This document shows, piece after piece, positions 1-11,860 of a DNA stretch of 64,000 nt. The stretch's first letter is position 1. Each line of letters begins with the position of its first letter. A program made the translations under genes and the position numbers. The stretch covers positions 38,516,698-38,580,697 of the forward strand of contig OW121855.1 of NCBI GenBank assembly GCA_933228895.1. The letters are read 5' to 3'. The notes below the pieces were generated by a model, which saw only the letters and a list, made by a program, of their open reading frames with translations, did no database searches and was not told the DNA's origin. The DNA is from Platycnemis pennipes (Eukaryota > Arthropoda > Insecta > Odonata > Platycnemididae).

Positions 1-420
1 TCAAGGCCTTCTCACTCACAGCATCCACGTTTCTCCATTGCCCTACGTGAAAATTGTCGGCGCGGCGAGAGGTATAATAAATGAAGATCGTTGGCGCGTA
101 CGTTTAACACTCGGGGGCTATGGCTCTGGTTGTGCCTCCGGGAAACATCTTTGCGGAGTTAAACGGAATCACTGGGGTTCCTCAAGCGCTCGCTCTCAGC
201 ACCGGACGAGGGGAGATGGAGAGGGAGAAAAGAATTACGTTTCATTGTTCCAACCCTTCGTTGTGCCCCTGGGAACATTGCGGGGGAGGTACGCCATAGA
301 CTGCAGTGGCCGACGGAAGGGTATTTTTCACCTCAGGACCACGGCGGGTTGCGCGACATTATGATTTAAGGTTCAAGGTTAGAACTAGAGACGACATTTC
401 CACATTCATCTGGCTTGAAC
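1..420. other. GC-richer edge segment, unrecognised
   Basis: This stretch is richer in G+C and CpG than the DNA after it. A 108-codon plus-strand frame covers 38-364 but has no domain, signal peptide or motif that I recognise. It could be part of a CpG-rich island cut by the window edge. I see no splice signals good enough to call an exon. Confidence 0.35.
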
Positions 421-865
421 TTTACAGGAAATCACCATCTCAAATTATTTTAACGAGAGTAATATTCTGTTAATTTTAATTTATTCGGGCAGGAATCAAC
501 AGAAAAAAATACCCACTTCGATCATTAATTGGTGATGATAACTTGTTGAAAGAATGCAGAAAAGAAACATATATTTTTGATGCCAAAATTAAAAAAAAAA
601 TTTATTGACAAGAGTTTCTCTAGCCACAAATAGAATTAGTTTAATTCCTCGTTTTCTGGAGATCATCTTCATTAGGCACCTATGTATTTTTTTTCAAAAC
701 AGGGCAGGTGTCGCAGTACTAAATGCTTTTGTCTTATAATGTCGAATTTTCCAACTTAGTATCAGGGAATAATATGATCTGACAGGCTCCTAAAATGGTC
801 AAACGGTAACGATCAAATCATTATATTCGCATGAAATCCTGATTTATGCAACGCTTGGACCAACC
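421..865. other. AT-rich non-coding DNA, nothing recognised
   Basis: Short A and T runs (for example near 590-605 and 685-695) and no open frame of note. No repeat boundary is visible. Confidence 0.5.
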
Positions 866-1015
866 CACGATGGCGATATCGGTAACATGTTGGCCTGGTA
901 AACCAAATACCGCGGGATTAAATCCAGCCTATAGAAAATGTATGCTGCCCTTTCCCTAGTGTGAAGATCTTAGGTAAGATGGTGAGAAGCAACCTACATA
1001 AAACCCAAGGCTACG
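866..1015 (+). repeat. decayed tRNA-derived SINE-like copy
   Basis: A pol III A-box-like stretch (tatcggtaacatgttgg, about 876-893) is followed by a B-box-like stretch (gggattaaatccag) near 914-928, with spacing like a tRNA head. The body downstream does not match the better SINE family at 18,327 clearly, so it may be another family or chance. No target duplication was found. Confidence 0.35.
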
Positions 1016-1860
1016 ACTAATAATGTAAAAATTTTAATGAAGTATGGGATGAATTCAACACAACAATTTTACGAAACCGATTCTCACATAAGAAGTTCGC
1101 TATTCATTGTGTGGATTATGAGGAATATTCTGCTGTGTAATATGGATAAAAAGATGATCACTTCACTTGGTAGGTGATAGGTTTCCTTACATCTTTAAAG
1201 TCACCAAAATTAAAAAGTATCCTCCTTTTCTCTCAAGCAATATTATTCTCAAGGTAAATGAAACATTGAGATCTATAAAAGTTAATATACTTAATTCATT
1301 TTGCAGTAAAGATTATAATGAAGTGTGAGTATCCTCCAAATTATTCCTCTCGTAAGTTTCTAATAGATGAAATAATTAAACAAGGTGTAGATCATCTTCC
1401 AGAAATTTCAAAGTAGTAGAAGTGAAATTTTTAACATGTACAATAACAATAAGGTGCAAGTGATATTTTAATTAGTAGAAAAATTGCACCTTATGCTTTG
1501 CAAATATAATGACTAGGAATATTAAGTGATTCTTACGTTTGAATGGAATTATTGTAGATATTCAGCATTAAGTGAAGCGGGAGATATCTGTGCACTGAGC
1601 TTATGGCCCAACGAACGCAGATTCATGCTTTGTTGTATCACTTTGCTTGATTCGAAAATCGACGGATTTAGTATTGCTTGGAGCGCTCTCCCATATTGGT
1701 GACATACCTGCTGATTACAAAAATTTAACTGCTTTGATCTAAACCGTTAAGACTGGATAAAACGGTTGAAGGTATAGGTAACAATTCAATACTTGGAGGT
1801 CAACAGATGCGTTAAAAAGTGCTATGAACAACCTGTGGGTCTGATTGCCATTTATGGAAC
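1016..1860. other. AT-rich non-coding DNA, nothing recognised
   Basis: No frame, repeat boundary or RNA gene that I can support. Its right edge grades into a G+C-richer island. Confidence 0.5.
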
Positions 1861-2590
1861 CCATTCCCGACTCTTGGCTCGCCCGTTTCTCACCACAGCG
1901 AGATGAAATTTCTCCTCTTACGGACAGACTTATAAGATGCATCTTGTGAGGGAGTAAAAAGGATGATGAGAAACCCTCCGCTCTCCGGATAGGTATGTAC
2001 CACAAAGAAGCCACCCATTGTGAAGAAAGCATCACTCCCTCCTCAGTTCCACCTCCTTCCTCACCCCATACCAAGCACATGCAAGATCCCAACGGCCACA
2101 GAGGGCAGGAACAATAGCTCTCATCACCCCTTCCCCCCTGTCCATGTGCCCCCTTGTATGACCGAAACCGGTATTCAGCATGCCCGCATTCTTTGCATAT
2201 GTGGCAACGTCGCGCGGTCGTTGGATTGAGTATTGTTGTGGGGTCGTGGGAGGGAGAGAGATCTGATCCCTTCCTCCCCCTCCTACCATTTCTTCGGCTG
2301 TAAAGGAACAGGGGAGTCTGAGGAGGGGCGCGGGGAGTTCTCTCTTCCGTCTCCAGGTCCACGTTGACACGCCCACGTTCACTCGTTTCCCAATCTCGCT
2401 TCCCCTTCCCCATAAAACGTTCATCCAATCTCTCTCGTCACTTCCTCTTTTCCTCCAGACTAATTCACTTCCCAGACGCACATGAAGGGTTTCTTCCGCT
2501 CCATTCTTCCTCCACACGTCTTCACAAAACTGCTCGAACCTACGGATGAGTTTTTTGCTACCCTTGGGCCTGGACACCCGCAAACCTTCC
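1861..2590. other. G+C-rich, strand-asymmetric island
   Basis: This block is pyrimidine-rich on the plus strand and more CpG-bearing than its flanks. Two overlapping minus-strand frames (229 codons at 1739-2428 and 183 codons at 2032-2583) cover it, but their translations are compositionally biased (R, G, S, P) and resemble no family I know. Similar islands recur across the window. It may be a non-coding exon or promoter region, or simply biased DNA. I do not call a protein here. Confidence 0.4.
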
Positions 2591-3000
2591 GTGTTTTCCT
2601 GTGAATGGCCATCATGAAATAAAAAGTGTCATTCATCAGGATGGCAAGTAGCCACCCTCGAGCTGTCACCAAGAAAATACAGGTAATTTCTGGCCTCGAA
2701 AGATCTAAATGAAGGAATTTCTCGGAACAAATATTATTTTCCCCTTTGCGGACATCTCTGGAGAGCCGTGGGAATCTGGGATACCAAGGTTATTTTAGTA
2801 CCTCCTTGCTTATCATCCGAGCCAACACGTCATTAGGCACGTGAGAGACTGGCAACATTTCAGGCGGTTTTCTTTCCGTTAAATATAGCGTAGTTGTTAT
2901 TTTACTAAACTCTACCGTTGGATTGCGAATTTAAGGTCTACTGCTCAACATTTTTATCAACTAATTATCAAACGAATAATTCGGATATCAATATAGGGTA
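2591..3000. other. non-coding DNA, nothing recognised
   Basis: No feature supported. Confidence 0.5.
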
Positions 3001-3004
3001 AACT

Positions 3005-3215
3005 AGTGGCTACCACAAGCGGCTATATCGTATCTTGACGACTAAGCGGAAGGGTTTACGTTCAAATAGGAGTGAGGTGATTTTAAAGTAACCCATACAA
3101 ATCCCACAATAACTAAAGTTCATTACGATACGTAAGTTGTGTACCTACCGACGGGGGTAGGTTTTGATAGAGTAACTTCGTTAACATCCTTCATCACTGA
3201 TTATTTTATGGCAGA
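3005..3215 (+). repeat. possible tRNA-derived SINE remnant
   Basis: A B-box-like motif (gggtttacgttcaaat, about 3053-3068) follows a tRNA-head-like region (actaagcgg) at a plausible distance. The rest is too decayed to align by eye to the better SINEs in the window. Low confidence. Confidence 0.28.
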
Positions 3216-3640
3216 TGGAATGTAGGGTAAACGCCCCTAAGTATCAGTATTGCCCGTCAAATATTACTTCTCCTGCTTTGTTAGTGATCTTCTTTCCTCC
3301 ATAAATACGTTCAACACATCTTTCCTATCCATCCTTTCCTAGAGTCTACTTCTCAGATCTTTGTAAATCCACACTATTCATTAAACCTTTATTTAATGTA
3401 ATTTTTACATCCCTGCTAAAGAATTGTATGGATTATTTTTCATTTCAGACATAATGAGTGTGGCACCACAGTTGATGTTAGGACAGAAACTGCCTCCCAT
3501 ACCCTGATACCTGGCATTCGAATACAAGTTTCATAGTGAAAGGAGTACTCTCCTTTAGTCAATATAAACGAACTTTAAGTTAAAATCAAATTCAGAACAC
3601 AAATACATAAAGGTTTTATAGGGTAAATAATGAGATACGG
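3216..3640. other. non-coding DNA, nothing recognised
   Basis: No supported feature. Confidence 0.5.
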
Positions 3641-3641
3641 A

Positions 3642-3702
3642 TGTATATATTGTAGTCTATAGTATCTATAGTATATATAGCATATATAGCATCTATAGTA
3701 GA
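3642..3702. repeat. short tandem repeat, about 9-11 bp unit
   Basis: Imperfect tandem units built from tatatagca / tctatagta run for about 60 bp. The unit length varies between copies, as expected for a decayed minisatellite. Confidence 0.7.
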
Positions 3703-5849
3703 GGAAAATTTGAGCTCAAACTTCTTCATCATCGCAAGTCATGCCTCTTGACAATAAAGGGGTGTAGGTGTAGGTTAGTTGAGCTAACTATAAGAGGGAA
3801 CCCACTATAACTATTGCCTCTGGAATACAGCCAAATAAATCTCACCGCAATCTGCCATTTATTTTGAAAGCAAACTCAAGTACACGTGGAGAAAATATCG
3901 GGAAAAGAGGTAAACATTCTCAGTAGAAAAATTTTACAAGTCGCTCAGACTCTCCAAATGATAATGGAGGCATCATTTCGTACGACTGTGAGAAGAAAAT
4001 TCATTCAGGAGCAGAGAGAGATATTTTAGTATGAAAAACGCTCTGGCATATTTGGGGCAACACAAAAACTTTACCGTACGCGTACATGCGGTTATTTTTC
4101 CCTCCTATGTGTTTTGATACATGGTAAGAACCAAGGAGAGCAGAATGTATTGGAGGAGGCAATGCAGCTGATTTGAGAAGCCATCGGCCATCATCGTGGA
4201 ATCAATATAAGGCGCTTGCAACTCGATTACGTCGTAAGTATGAAATTGTTTTGCATGCAGTCAAACTTTAAGCAGAGAGATAAATGATGGAACACATTTT
4301 TATAATTCGTCAAAGAAACAGAGGAAAGTGCACAGAAACGCAAGTTAGCGCCAAAAATCTAGTTTAAATAGGTTAACCTCTAAACAGTTTTAGAAATAAA
4401 ATTATCTCCCAGGATATTAAAATGCATCAATACCCTCCTAATGTTACGTTTGGAAGACTAAATTATGCTGCTGCGATTGCATTTGGGTAGAATTTTATTG
4501 TCGTTTAGGTTTTAAAACACATGCAGTCTCCTTAGATTCATTAGAGGCCGAATGGAACGCAATGTTTTTTATGGAGTAGGTTGTTGTGGGGCTACCCTTC
4601 CCAAGCACCACCATTCTGGCTTCATTGTTACCCATAGGTCCAATGACTCCTAAAGTACATCATAAACTCCCTGATATACACTAAGAATAAGACAGGATCT
4701 GATCCACAATATGCTACACATTTTCAAAGTGGCTTCCACAGAGCACGGTAAATGTGCGTATACATGTTTAATCTTCTTAGTTACCCGTGATTCTTACGTT
4801 ACGCCCGTGTATAAGCAGTCATAATATACCATTGACACAAGAGATTAATATTGACTCTCTATTTGTAACTCTCTAATTGTATCATATGAAGCTCGTCCTT
4901 ATCTCTGCATTCTCCCCAACTCTCACAATTTCAATCAACCTGCCGGTTTCCGTATCTTCTCTTCCCAAATCACTTAAAATTTACTCCTTAATCACGTTCT
5001 TCAAAACCACTCTCTCCCTTATCATCAGTTCAATTCCTTCACTACAATTCGTTTCTTGAATCAGATTCTCTTATATCACTCTTTTCACTTTCTGTTTGGC
5101 TAAATTTCTTCCCGTCTCAAGGAAAAAAATATAACAGCTCCTTTGAGTCCACTTTATTCGCGTCCTCTAATTTGCCGCATTAGCGTCAATGACAACGCCA
5201 AATACATGGTAAGCCACAGGTTACTGGTTTGACACCTGCATTGGATAGGGAATGTAATGCCTAACTTTATATTGGAAGTACGTGTAGCGATTTAACCTTG
5301 TGTGGCTGGTGCACAAGAAAACTCTAATAATCTGTCACTGATACCAGTTTGGGTTTGATCTTTCTAATATTAAATATTTATGTTTTGAGAGAAAGCCTTC
5401 ATTGCGAGTTTCCAGGAAACATTCATAGATGAAGTGCATTTGAATATACGCGAAGAGAAAGGGGTGATTGTAATTAATATTAAAAATTATCGTTCCCAAA
5501 TTTATTATTACCATATCTTAAGAATAAAATTGAAAGTCATTTAAACTTGTTAAGTGATGCACAAGTAAAATAAGAAAAAAAGAGTAAGATTGCTGGCAAA
5601 AACTTAATTGCATGAAGGGGCAATTGGGATGGTAGTACTTAATTCTTTATTTAAATATCCAGGTAGGGTATGATAAGCCAGGTACGTTATCATAAAAAAT
5701 GCTCATTTAAATGATAGAATAGAAGAATCTTTTCTCCGAAGGCAATGTGGTTGATAAAGTTCTCCTACTTTTTTTTGGATTTGATCGCATATTATTTTGC
5801 AACTTTTATGAAGTATCAATTATAACTTTAAATTTTTTGTCCGGAATTA
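3703..5849. other. AT-rich non-coding DNA
   Basis: No convincing coding sequence. A weak B-box-like motif (ggtttgacacc) near 5228 might belong to a decayed SINE, but the flanks do not confirm it. Confidence 0.45.
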
Positions 5850-6560
5850 ATTGTTTAGTTTGTCATTAAAATGTACCTATATCCATTTCGGCTATAATAC
5901 ATCTTCAACCAACTCAGTTCCTCCTTTCTCTCTTAAGTTTTCTCTACCTCAATATCAGCCATTGCCCGCAACATCCTTACAACAATTTTCCCTCACCACA
6001 CCCTTCCCGTCCTCAATTCCTTTCCTGTTCCCACACCAGCCGGCCCTTCACCTCTATAAGGTCCAAACTTCCTTTCTCGCTCACTCCATTCAATCCCCCA
6101 TTAATCTTTCTTTCGCCTCATATATGGGTGTAAAAAAAAGAGACGCCTGCAGCGGAGCGGATCCATTGGAGGGGTATGAGAAGGACTATGGAAAGCGAAA
6201 AAGAATGATGGCCATAAGAAGGAGGAATCCAGAAATGGGGTGATTCGTAGAAGACGCATGTACCTACTTTTATAGCTATTCTATTCCCCTCCCTCCCTTC
6301 ACCGCTCATTTTGTTCAACCTATTCTGTGGATTTCCCCCACATTTTTATTCCCCTGTACTACTCCCATCATCTTTTATTCCGTTCGCGGGGAGCCCTTTC
6401 ATTTCTCCCTCCCCTCATCTTATGTCCCCTTCTAGGGTTTGTAAGCCACCCTCCTTTCTGGTCCCTTTCACAAAAATTTACCGGCTTTTTTCGGGCCCAA
6501 TCACGTGATGTCCAATCTTCTAATCCCTTCCAATCTCCATATCATACTCCTCCAGTCATC
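5850..6560. other. pyrimidine-rich island
   Basis: The plus strand is strongly C/T-rich with many cctcc and ttccc runs. Frames of 110-130 codons (5851-6243, 6327-6659) encode F/P/S/L-rich low-complexity peptides that are a by-product of base composition. No known motif. Confidence 0.4.
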
Positions 6561-6764
6561 GCGCCCTTTTCCCAAAATATATTGGAAGCGTACGATCTGG
6601 CAGTCAAGCAAGAAATTTGGATCATGCACATGTATGTTTTATGCTGCCAATTTCAGTAATGAGTCAAGGTATTTGTTCATCTATACCTTACTATTTACGT
6701 GAATTTATGCGTGCTAATAGAAATAATCACCTATTTTAAAGAAGAAACACAAAGAAGTAAATGG

Positions 6765-7075
6765 GATTGGCTTGATCTGGTCGTAGTTCTGACTTCCATG
6801 CCAAAGACGCGGGTTTTAATCTTGACTGTGGGAGAATTTTTATTGGCGTAACAATCCCTGCATTGGTGCATTTTAAATTCAATACTCCATCTGTTGAATG
6901 GGATACAAAACATTGTACCCCTTGGAGCCTATGGGAGTTCGCCAAATTCGCACGCGCTTTTTCGACCCTTCCCACAATCACTTGATTTAAACTTGCTCTC
7001 TAATACCCACCAAGCCCGTACGGCGCTAATGACCTAAGTTGTTGGTCACCAACTCCCAATCACAACTGTAGTAAA
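6765..7075 (+). repeat. tRNA-derived SINE, copy of the 18,327 family (decayed)
   Basis: The order of blocks matches the well-preserved copy at 18,327-18,726. There is a tRNA head with a degenerate B box (gcgggttttaatcttg), then an aattttta(t)tgg block, then aatactccatctgttgaatgg, which parallels gtactccgtccgtcggatgg. The 3' block ggcgctaatgacctaag parallels ggcgcaaatgaattcag. Many substitutions and small gaps mark an old copy. The exact ends are not certain. Confidence 0.65.
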
Positions 7076-8880
7076 CAAGAAATTAGGGAATCTGTGTTTC
7101 CCAGCCTAGCAACAAGTATACTTGAGCTCAAATCTATGAATTGCATCATAATGTCATCAGTCTTGTTATATTCCTGAAAGTCACGTTGAAAAAAACACAT
7201 TCATAAGCAATTAAAATAAAAGGTCAATTCTGGACATAGTCATGTTCGGGGATGCAAATACCCACCCAATATTCCTGTAAAATTTTAAGCTTGAATGGTA
7301 AACGTCAAAAACAAGGATGTACCAACACACGTTCTTAAAGAATGCTGAAATGGGTTTGATACATGTATCTGGAAGACTTGAGGCCATGCGATGTGACGAG
7401 AGATGCAATGAACTATGCATAAAATGCAATGGGGTTAACTTCTTAGAATTTTTTAACGATCCTTACCGCTCTCTCACTGATAAAATTTTAGCTAACTCTC
7501 TTGAGGGTTTCTGAGAACTGACTAGATATGGATCTATTATTCCCAGCCTTCTAACATCCTACTCCACTGAAAAATTTTCCCTAACTGTCGCTCATTAGAA
7601 TTACATCCCTCTTCAACAAGTGGCTCTCTGAGCTATCTATTTCCCATTCTATTGATTTTTTTATACATTTTCCCAATTTTTATGCATTTCATTTATACAC
7701 CACATTTCATCCGATTACCATGAGAGATCTAGAACCATGCTTGAGATATTTTCTCTATGCAAATTTGAAAAGTTTACGGACCCATTTTCATGCATATGCT
7801 TGTGCGTATGTTTTCACATTTAAAATTATTATTCACCCTATCATAACACAAAAGTCTGCCACAGCAAAGAAATTAAAATTTTATAGTAAACCGAAAGGCA
7901 AAAGAAACATTCTCAGTAAACCCCCACAGCAAGTAATACACTGTTCCACTTTAGCCTTAATAGGCATTTATATATTAATTTTTAGATGCATTCACCACCC
8001 AGATTATGATTTTCAACAACTCTAACACTAATTTGAATAATTTTTTAGGAATCTACAACCACGCCCTGAAGAATTTCCTCTATCTGTCGTTCCATTTTTT
8101 CAATCTTCCTCTTTCCCCAGTCTCCTCTGCCTCCACACATTAAAGCACACTCCGAAAAACCATTGTTCTTGATGACTTGATCCTTCCACATGAGAGCGAT
8201 GTGAATAATAAGAGTTATTTTTTTAGGCCACTCATGTCGGATAGGACCTAGGTAGGTGCCAGACAACAGGTAGTCCGGACATAGCTGACCCAGATAGTCA
8301 GTGACGTACCGAAAACATTTTATGACTACCATGGGATGACCGTTTTAGGTGGTTAAGTCACGTTGAAAAGACTTCAGGAGAGACAGCAGGAAACTACGCC
8401 AATCATTTTACAGTATCTATTCCGAATTTCTTGTTACGTGAACGAATATTTAAGCATGGAGAGTTAACATAAACTCGGAAACTTCTAAGTCATATCCTTT
8501 GTACAGTAAAACTTACTCTAAATGCGAATAACAGCTACAAAAAGGCTTGTGAAGGACACATCATACAAAAAAGCTACACAAGACTTGGCTGAATTGAAAT
8601 GTGATGTGGTGTAACCGAAACAGTAATTAAAGTTCTAATGGAATGAGGTAAATATTATTTGACAATGAAGAATTTCTCACAAGGAAGGAATGTAAAACAA
8701 ACATCAAGAAAATAATGTATCAAAGTAACAGACAATGTAATCGGACACATTTACGGCATATTGTTTAGATTATGAAGATAATATTAACTCAACAAAGCTG
8801 TCATTTAAAGAAATTTGAATGAGGAGAAGTACATGCATTGGAGGATTACAGTGATTAAAATGGAGGATGTGGTAAGAATT
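7076..8880. other. AT-rich non-coding DNA, nothing recognised
   Basis: Several frames of 60-100 codons occur (for example 7720-8025 plus and 8045-8332 minus), but none has a recognisable domain or codon pattern. I treat them as chance frames. Confidence 0.5.
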
Positions 8881-8884
8881 GTGT

Positions 8885-9080
8885 TTAAAAAAATCAGTGT
8901 TAAACCCGAAGTTTGGTTTATGATAGGTGAGGGTAGAGCTCACTCCGTACTAAGCCATTGGTGCATAAAATTCACACATATTCAGGGTCAGGGGCACAAT
9001 TCCTTTCCCTGAGCCATGACTTCCTACGAAGTTCTGAAACAGAATATCAGTGCTCTACCCACTTGACAACCATGACCCAA
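8885..9080 (-). repeat. second tRNA-derived SINE family, copy A
   Basis: Read on the minus strand, it starts with a tRNA-like head (caagtgggtagagcactg, A box) at about 9065-9048. Its body contains caccaatggc...agtacgg...agctc and ends in a T-rich tail. The same body recurs in opposite orientation at 31,255-31,395, which shows it is a repeat family and not unique DNA. A 65-codon plus-strand frame across it is a shadow of the repeat. Confidence 0.65.
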
Positions 9081-11340
9081 ATACATATTTTGTTAGAGAC
9101 TTAAAATTCAAACTTGAAGACATGAAGATTAGTTAGAGGGCTTTGCAGAATCATTCTTGGGATTGAATAACAGTGATGAAAATGAAAACCTTTCCCACCG
9201 ATGAATGTCTTTTCCCATACATATTTTATTTTATGGCGTGATTCTAATCTCGCGTGATACTTTCGTTCTGTAATTCACATATCATACAATCAACTCGACG
9301 CTATCGTTACATATTGATCTGGATATGAAAATAACTCAAGTAAATCTGGTATGAGCAGGATACAGGCCCATCTCCACAGAGCCCTTTTAATTGTATAGAA
9401 AACGGTTACGCTTTTATTTTGCAGAAGGCTCTTGAATTGAGGGAGATAGAATATACTGACAAACGATCTATCAGAGATAATAGTATTTTAGAAATTTATC
9501 AATATGAATATTCCAATAATAAGAGTAGATCAAGCAAAGAAAAATGGATTCGAAATACCTGAACGAATTCAAATGGAGACTGAAAGTATGGATGCTGAAT
9601 GCGAAGTATGGCGCATTTATGGCATGCTCGGATGCAATGGCATGCTTGAGGCAGTGATAGGGACGAAAATTTACCACCTGTGAGGAAGAGAATGAAAGCG
9701 ATTTCAATGTCAGGATTTTTATGATATAAAGACAGTAATAACAGTTTCTATATTAGGTGAATGTACTCCAAGAAAGAAAAAATACGTTGGTGTTGTTACT
9801 AAGGCAGTGATATCATTCAGTTATACAATTGAAGTTATACAGTTGCATGTGCAATAAATAATCCAAGATATTTAAGAGCTACGCTTAGAATAACCGCAAA
9901 AGAGATTCGTTGGGCTTAACTTCTACTTATCTTTATTTCCAACTGCCTTTACCCCACTGATCCAGTTCAACTAACCCAAAGCATGCTCATTTCGGTTTCC
10001 TTATCAATAAGAACACTTCCTTTTTTTCTATCGTTCTATCAAGTTTACTCATTAATAATTTGGTCGATTGGAAATCACTAACTCAAAAGTCATAAAGGAC
10101 CGGAAATATGCGTAGTCCTGCAGGTCTTACAATTGAAGCCGTCAGACCATTCACTTGTGAGTGGCATCACCTGTAGCAATTGTATTACTCCCAAGACATG
10201 AGGAACATTCTCTCGGATTACTAGTTTGCTTCGAATCTTGCCTGATTATTCGTTTCCAGCACCAAGGGTAAGAATCCGTATTAAACCAAATCCGTTCGTA
10301 GCCTCTCATCCCCTCTTTGTGATGGGTAACACTGCAATCAGTAAACCTGGACCTTTAAAAATTACTTGCTAATAGATCATATATGCATGAATGAATGTGG
10401 CTGTATCTTAATGAAATACGATTCACACCTAGTGGAAAATAGTGAGATGAGAATAAGCAAAAAGGTTTCTCCATTTTCTATATCGTCAATTTTTCAAATG
10501 GATATTACAGACCACTAATAAATACTGAAATCTAATTATTTTATTTTTCCAGTTAAGAGCCTGCGGAGAACGTGAAAAAATTAAAAATCAGGTGAGAGAT
10601 TAGACAACAATTGCTTGGACGATGTTGGGCATTAAGAGTATAATCCAGGAGCCCGAAGAATTCATATTAAAGATAGGGATTATCGTAAAGCCACCCGCCG
10701 TATAATGTATGTAATAATAATAATAGCACAATCTCAATAGGAAATTTTTTCAAGATTAGTGACATTTGTCTGAGGGGAAGTACATTCAATTTGCTATGCA
10801 ATTATCAATTTTAACGAGACAAATCGGAAATACTGATAAATGTTGATGAATTTCAATTCCTGGATTTCGCAACAGTGTCATGCGTATTCAAGCGATAATC
10901 GATGCAAATTGAAATGCCAATAAGTAGTCTCTCCAGGAAAAATCGTTTTTTTTTACATACTCTACCCTTGAATGAAACGTTTTTAACGAAGATAACAGAT
11001 GTGCCTTTGATTGTATAACGCCAGTTTCATCACTCAAAATTGAAGTTATGGAATAAAGAACGTCCTATTTGAAATGCAAATTTAGAATCAAATTCCGATC
11101 TAAAACATTGTACATTGATTTTTAAAATGTATACAAGTCAGTGACCTCATAAGCATATATTAGATTCAACATATCCCCACAACAAAGACTGGGACTGGGA
11201 AAATCCCACCTCCTTCTAGTGCATCACATACTCGCATCAGATCTTAGTACACAATCGGTGATCTTTGCTTTACTATAACACAAACCATAGGATCTAAGAG
11301 GGTGATAAGAACACTCAAATCCTTAAATAGCACAGCTTTT
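9081..11340. other. AT-rich non-coding DNA, nothing recognised
   Basis: No supported gene, RNA or bounded repeat. A weak tRNA-box-like string near 10,229-10,245 was not convincing. Confidence 0.5.
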
Positions 11341-11344
11341 TAAG

Positions 11345-11860
11345 GGAATGCCTACGAGTTTGTTTTCGACGCGACAGTTGGATTCTTGGGGCATCGGACG
11401 TGGGCGGGAAGGCAGACAAATGCGCATCGACAACGAAATTCCTCCCCTATCCTCGTCCCCAGTGAGTAGTACACACGCAGGCCTCTCACTCCCTCGTGAT
11501 CCACCCTCCTCCCTCAGCGTTCTATTCGTGCGGGACTGCCGTTGTTGGAACCACCGCCCCAGGCGGTGCAGTCACCACCGATTAAGGAAAACGTCGTAAT
11601 CTCTTTCATGGGGAGAGAGTGGCTGGGGAACGATAATGCGTCTTCATTTTCGGGAAAGATGATGGGAATGCGGAGATGGGAAAAGCGGGCGAGTGGGTAA
11701 GAGATGGACTGATAGACCCAAAGGAAGAGGAGTGGGAGAGAGATTTGGTTCCTCTGGAGACGAGATTATTCGCCTTGGAAATTGGAGAGTGGCAGAATAG
11801 AAATTCAAAGAGATAGAGAACATGTTTGGGCATCAAATCGGTGTGGACCGCGGTGGAAAT
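11345..11860. other. G+C-rich, CpG-bearing island
   Basis: Sharp rise in G+C with CpG sites. The left half is pyrimidine-biased and the right half purine-biased (aggaagaggagtgggag). An 83-codon plus frame (11,348-11,599) and a 76-codon minus frame (11,606-11,836) are low-complexity and unrecognised. Candidate promoter or exon region, unproven. Confidence 0.4.

Noticed and set aside
1739..2583. Overlapping 229- and 183-codon minus-strand frames
   Set aside because: Two long frames in different phases over the same biased DNA argue for composition rather than coding. No motif was recognised.
8815..9012. 65-codon frame similar to the frame at 31,182-31,364
   Set aside because: The protein similarity (GEGRAHSVLSHWCIKFTH / GGGHLVLGHWSVKFTHS) comes from both frames crossing the same SINE body. 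It is not a conserved protein.
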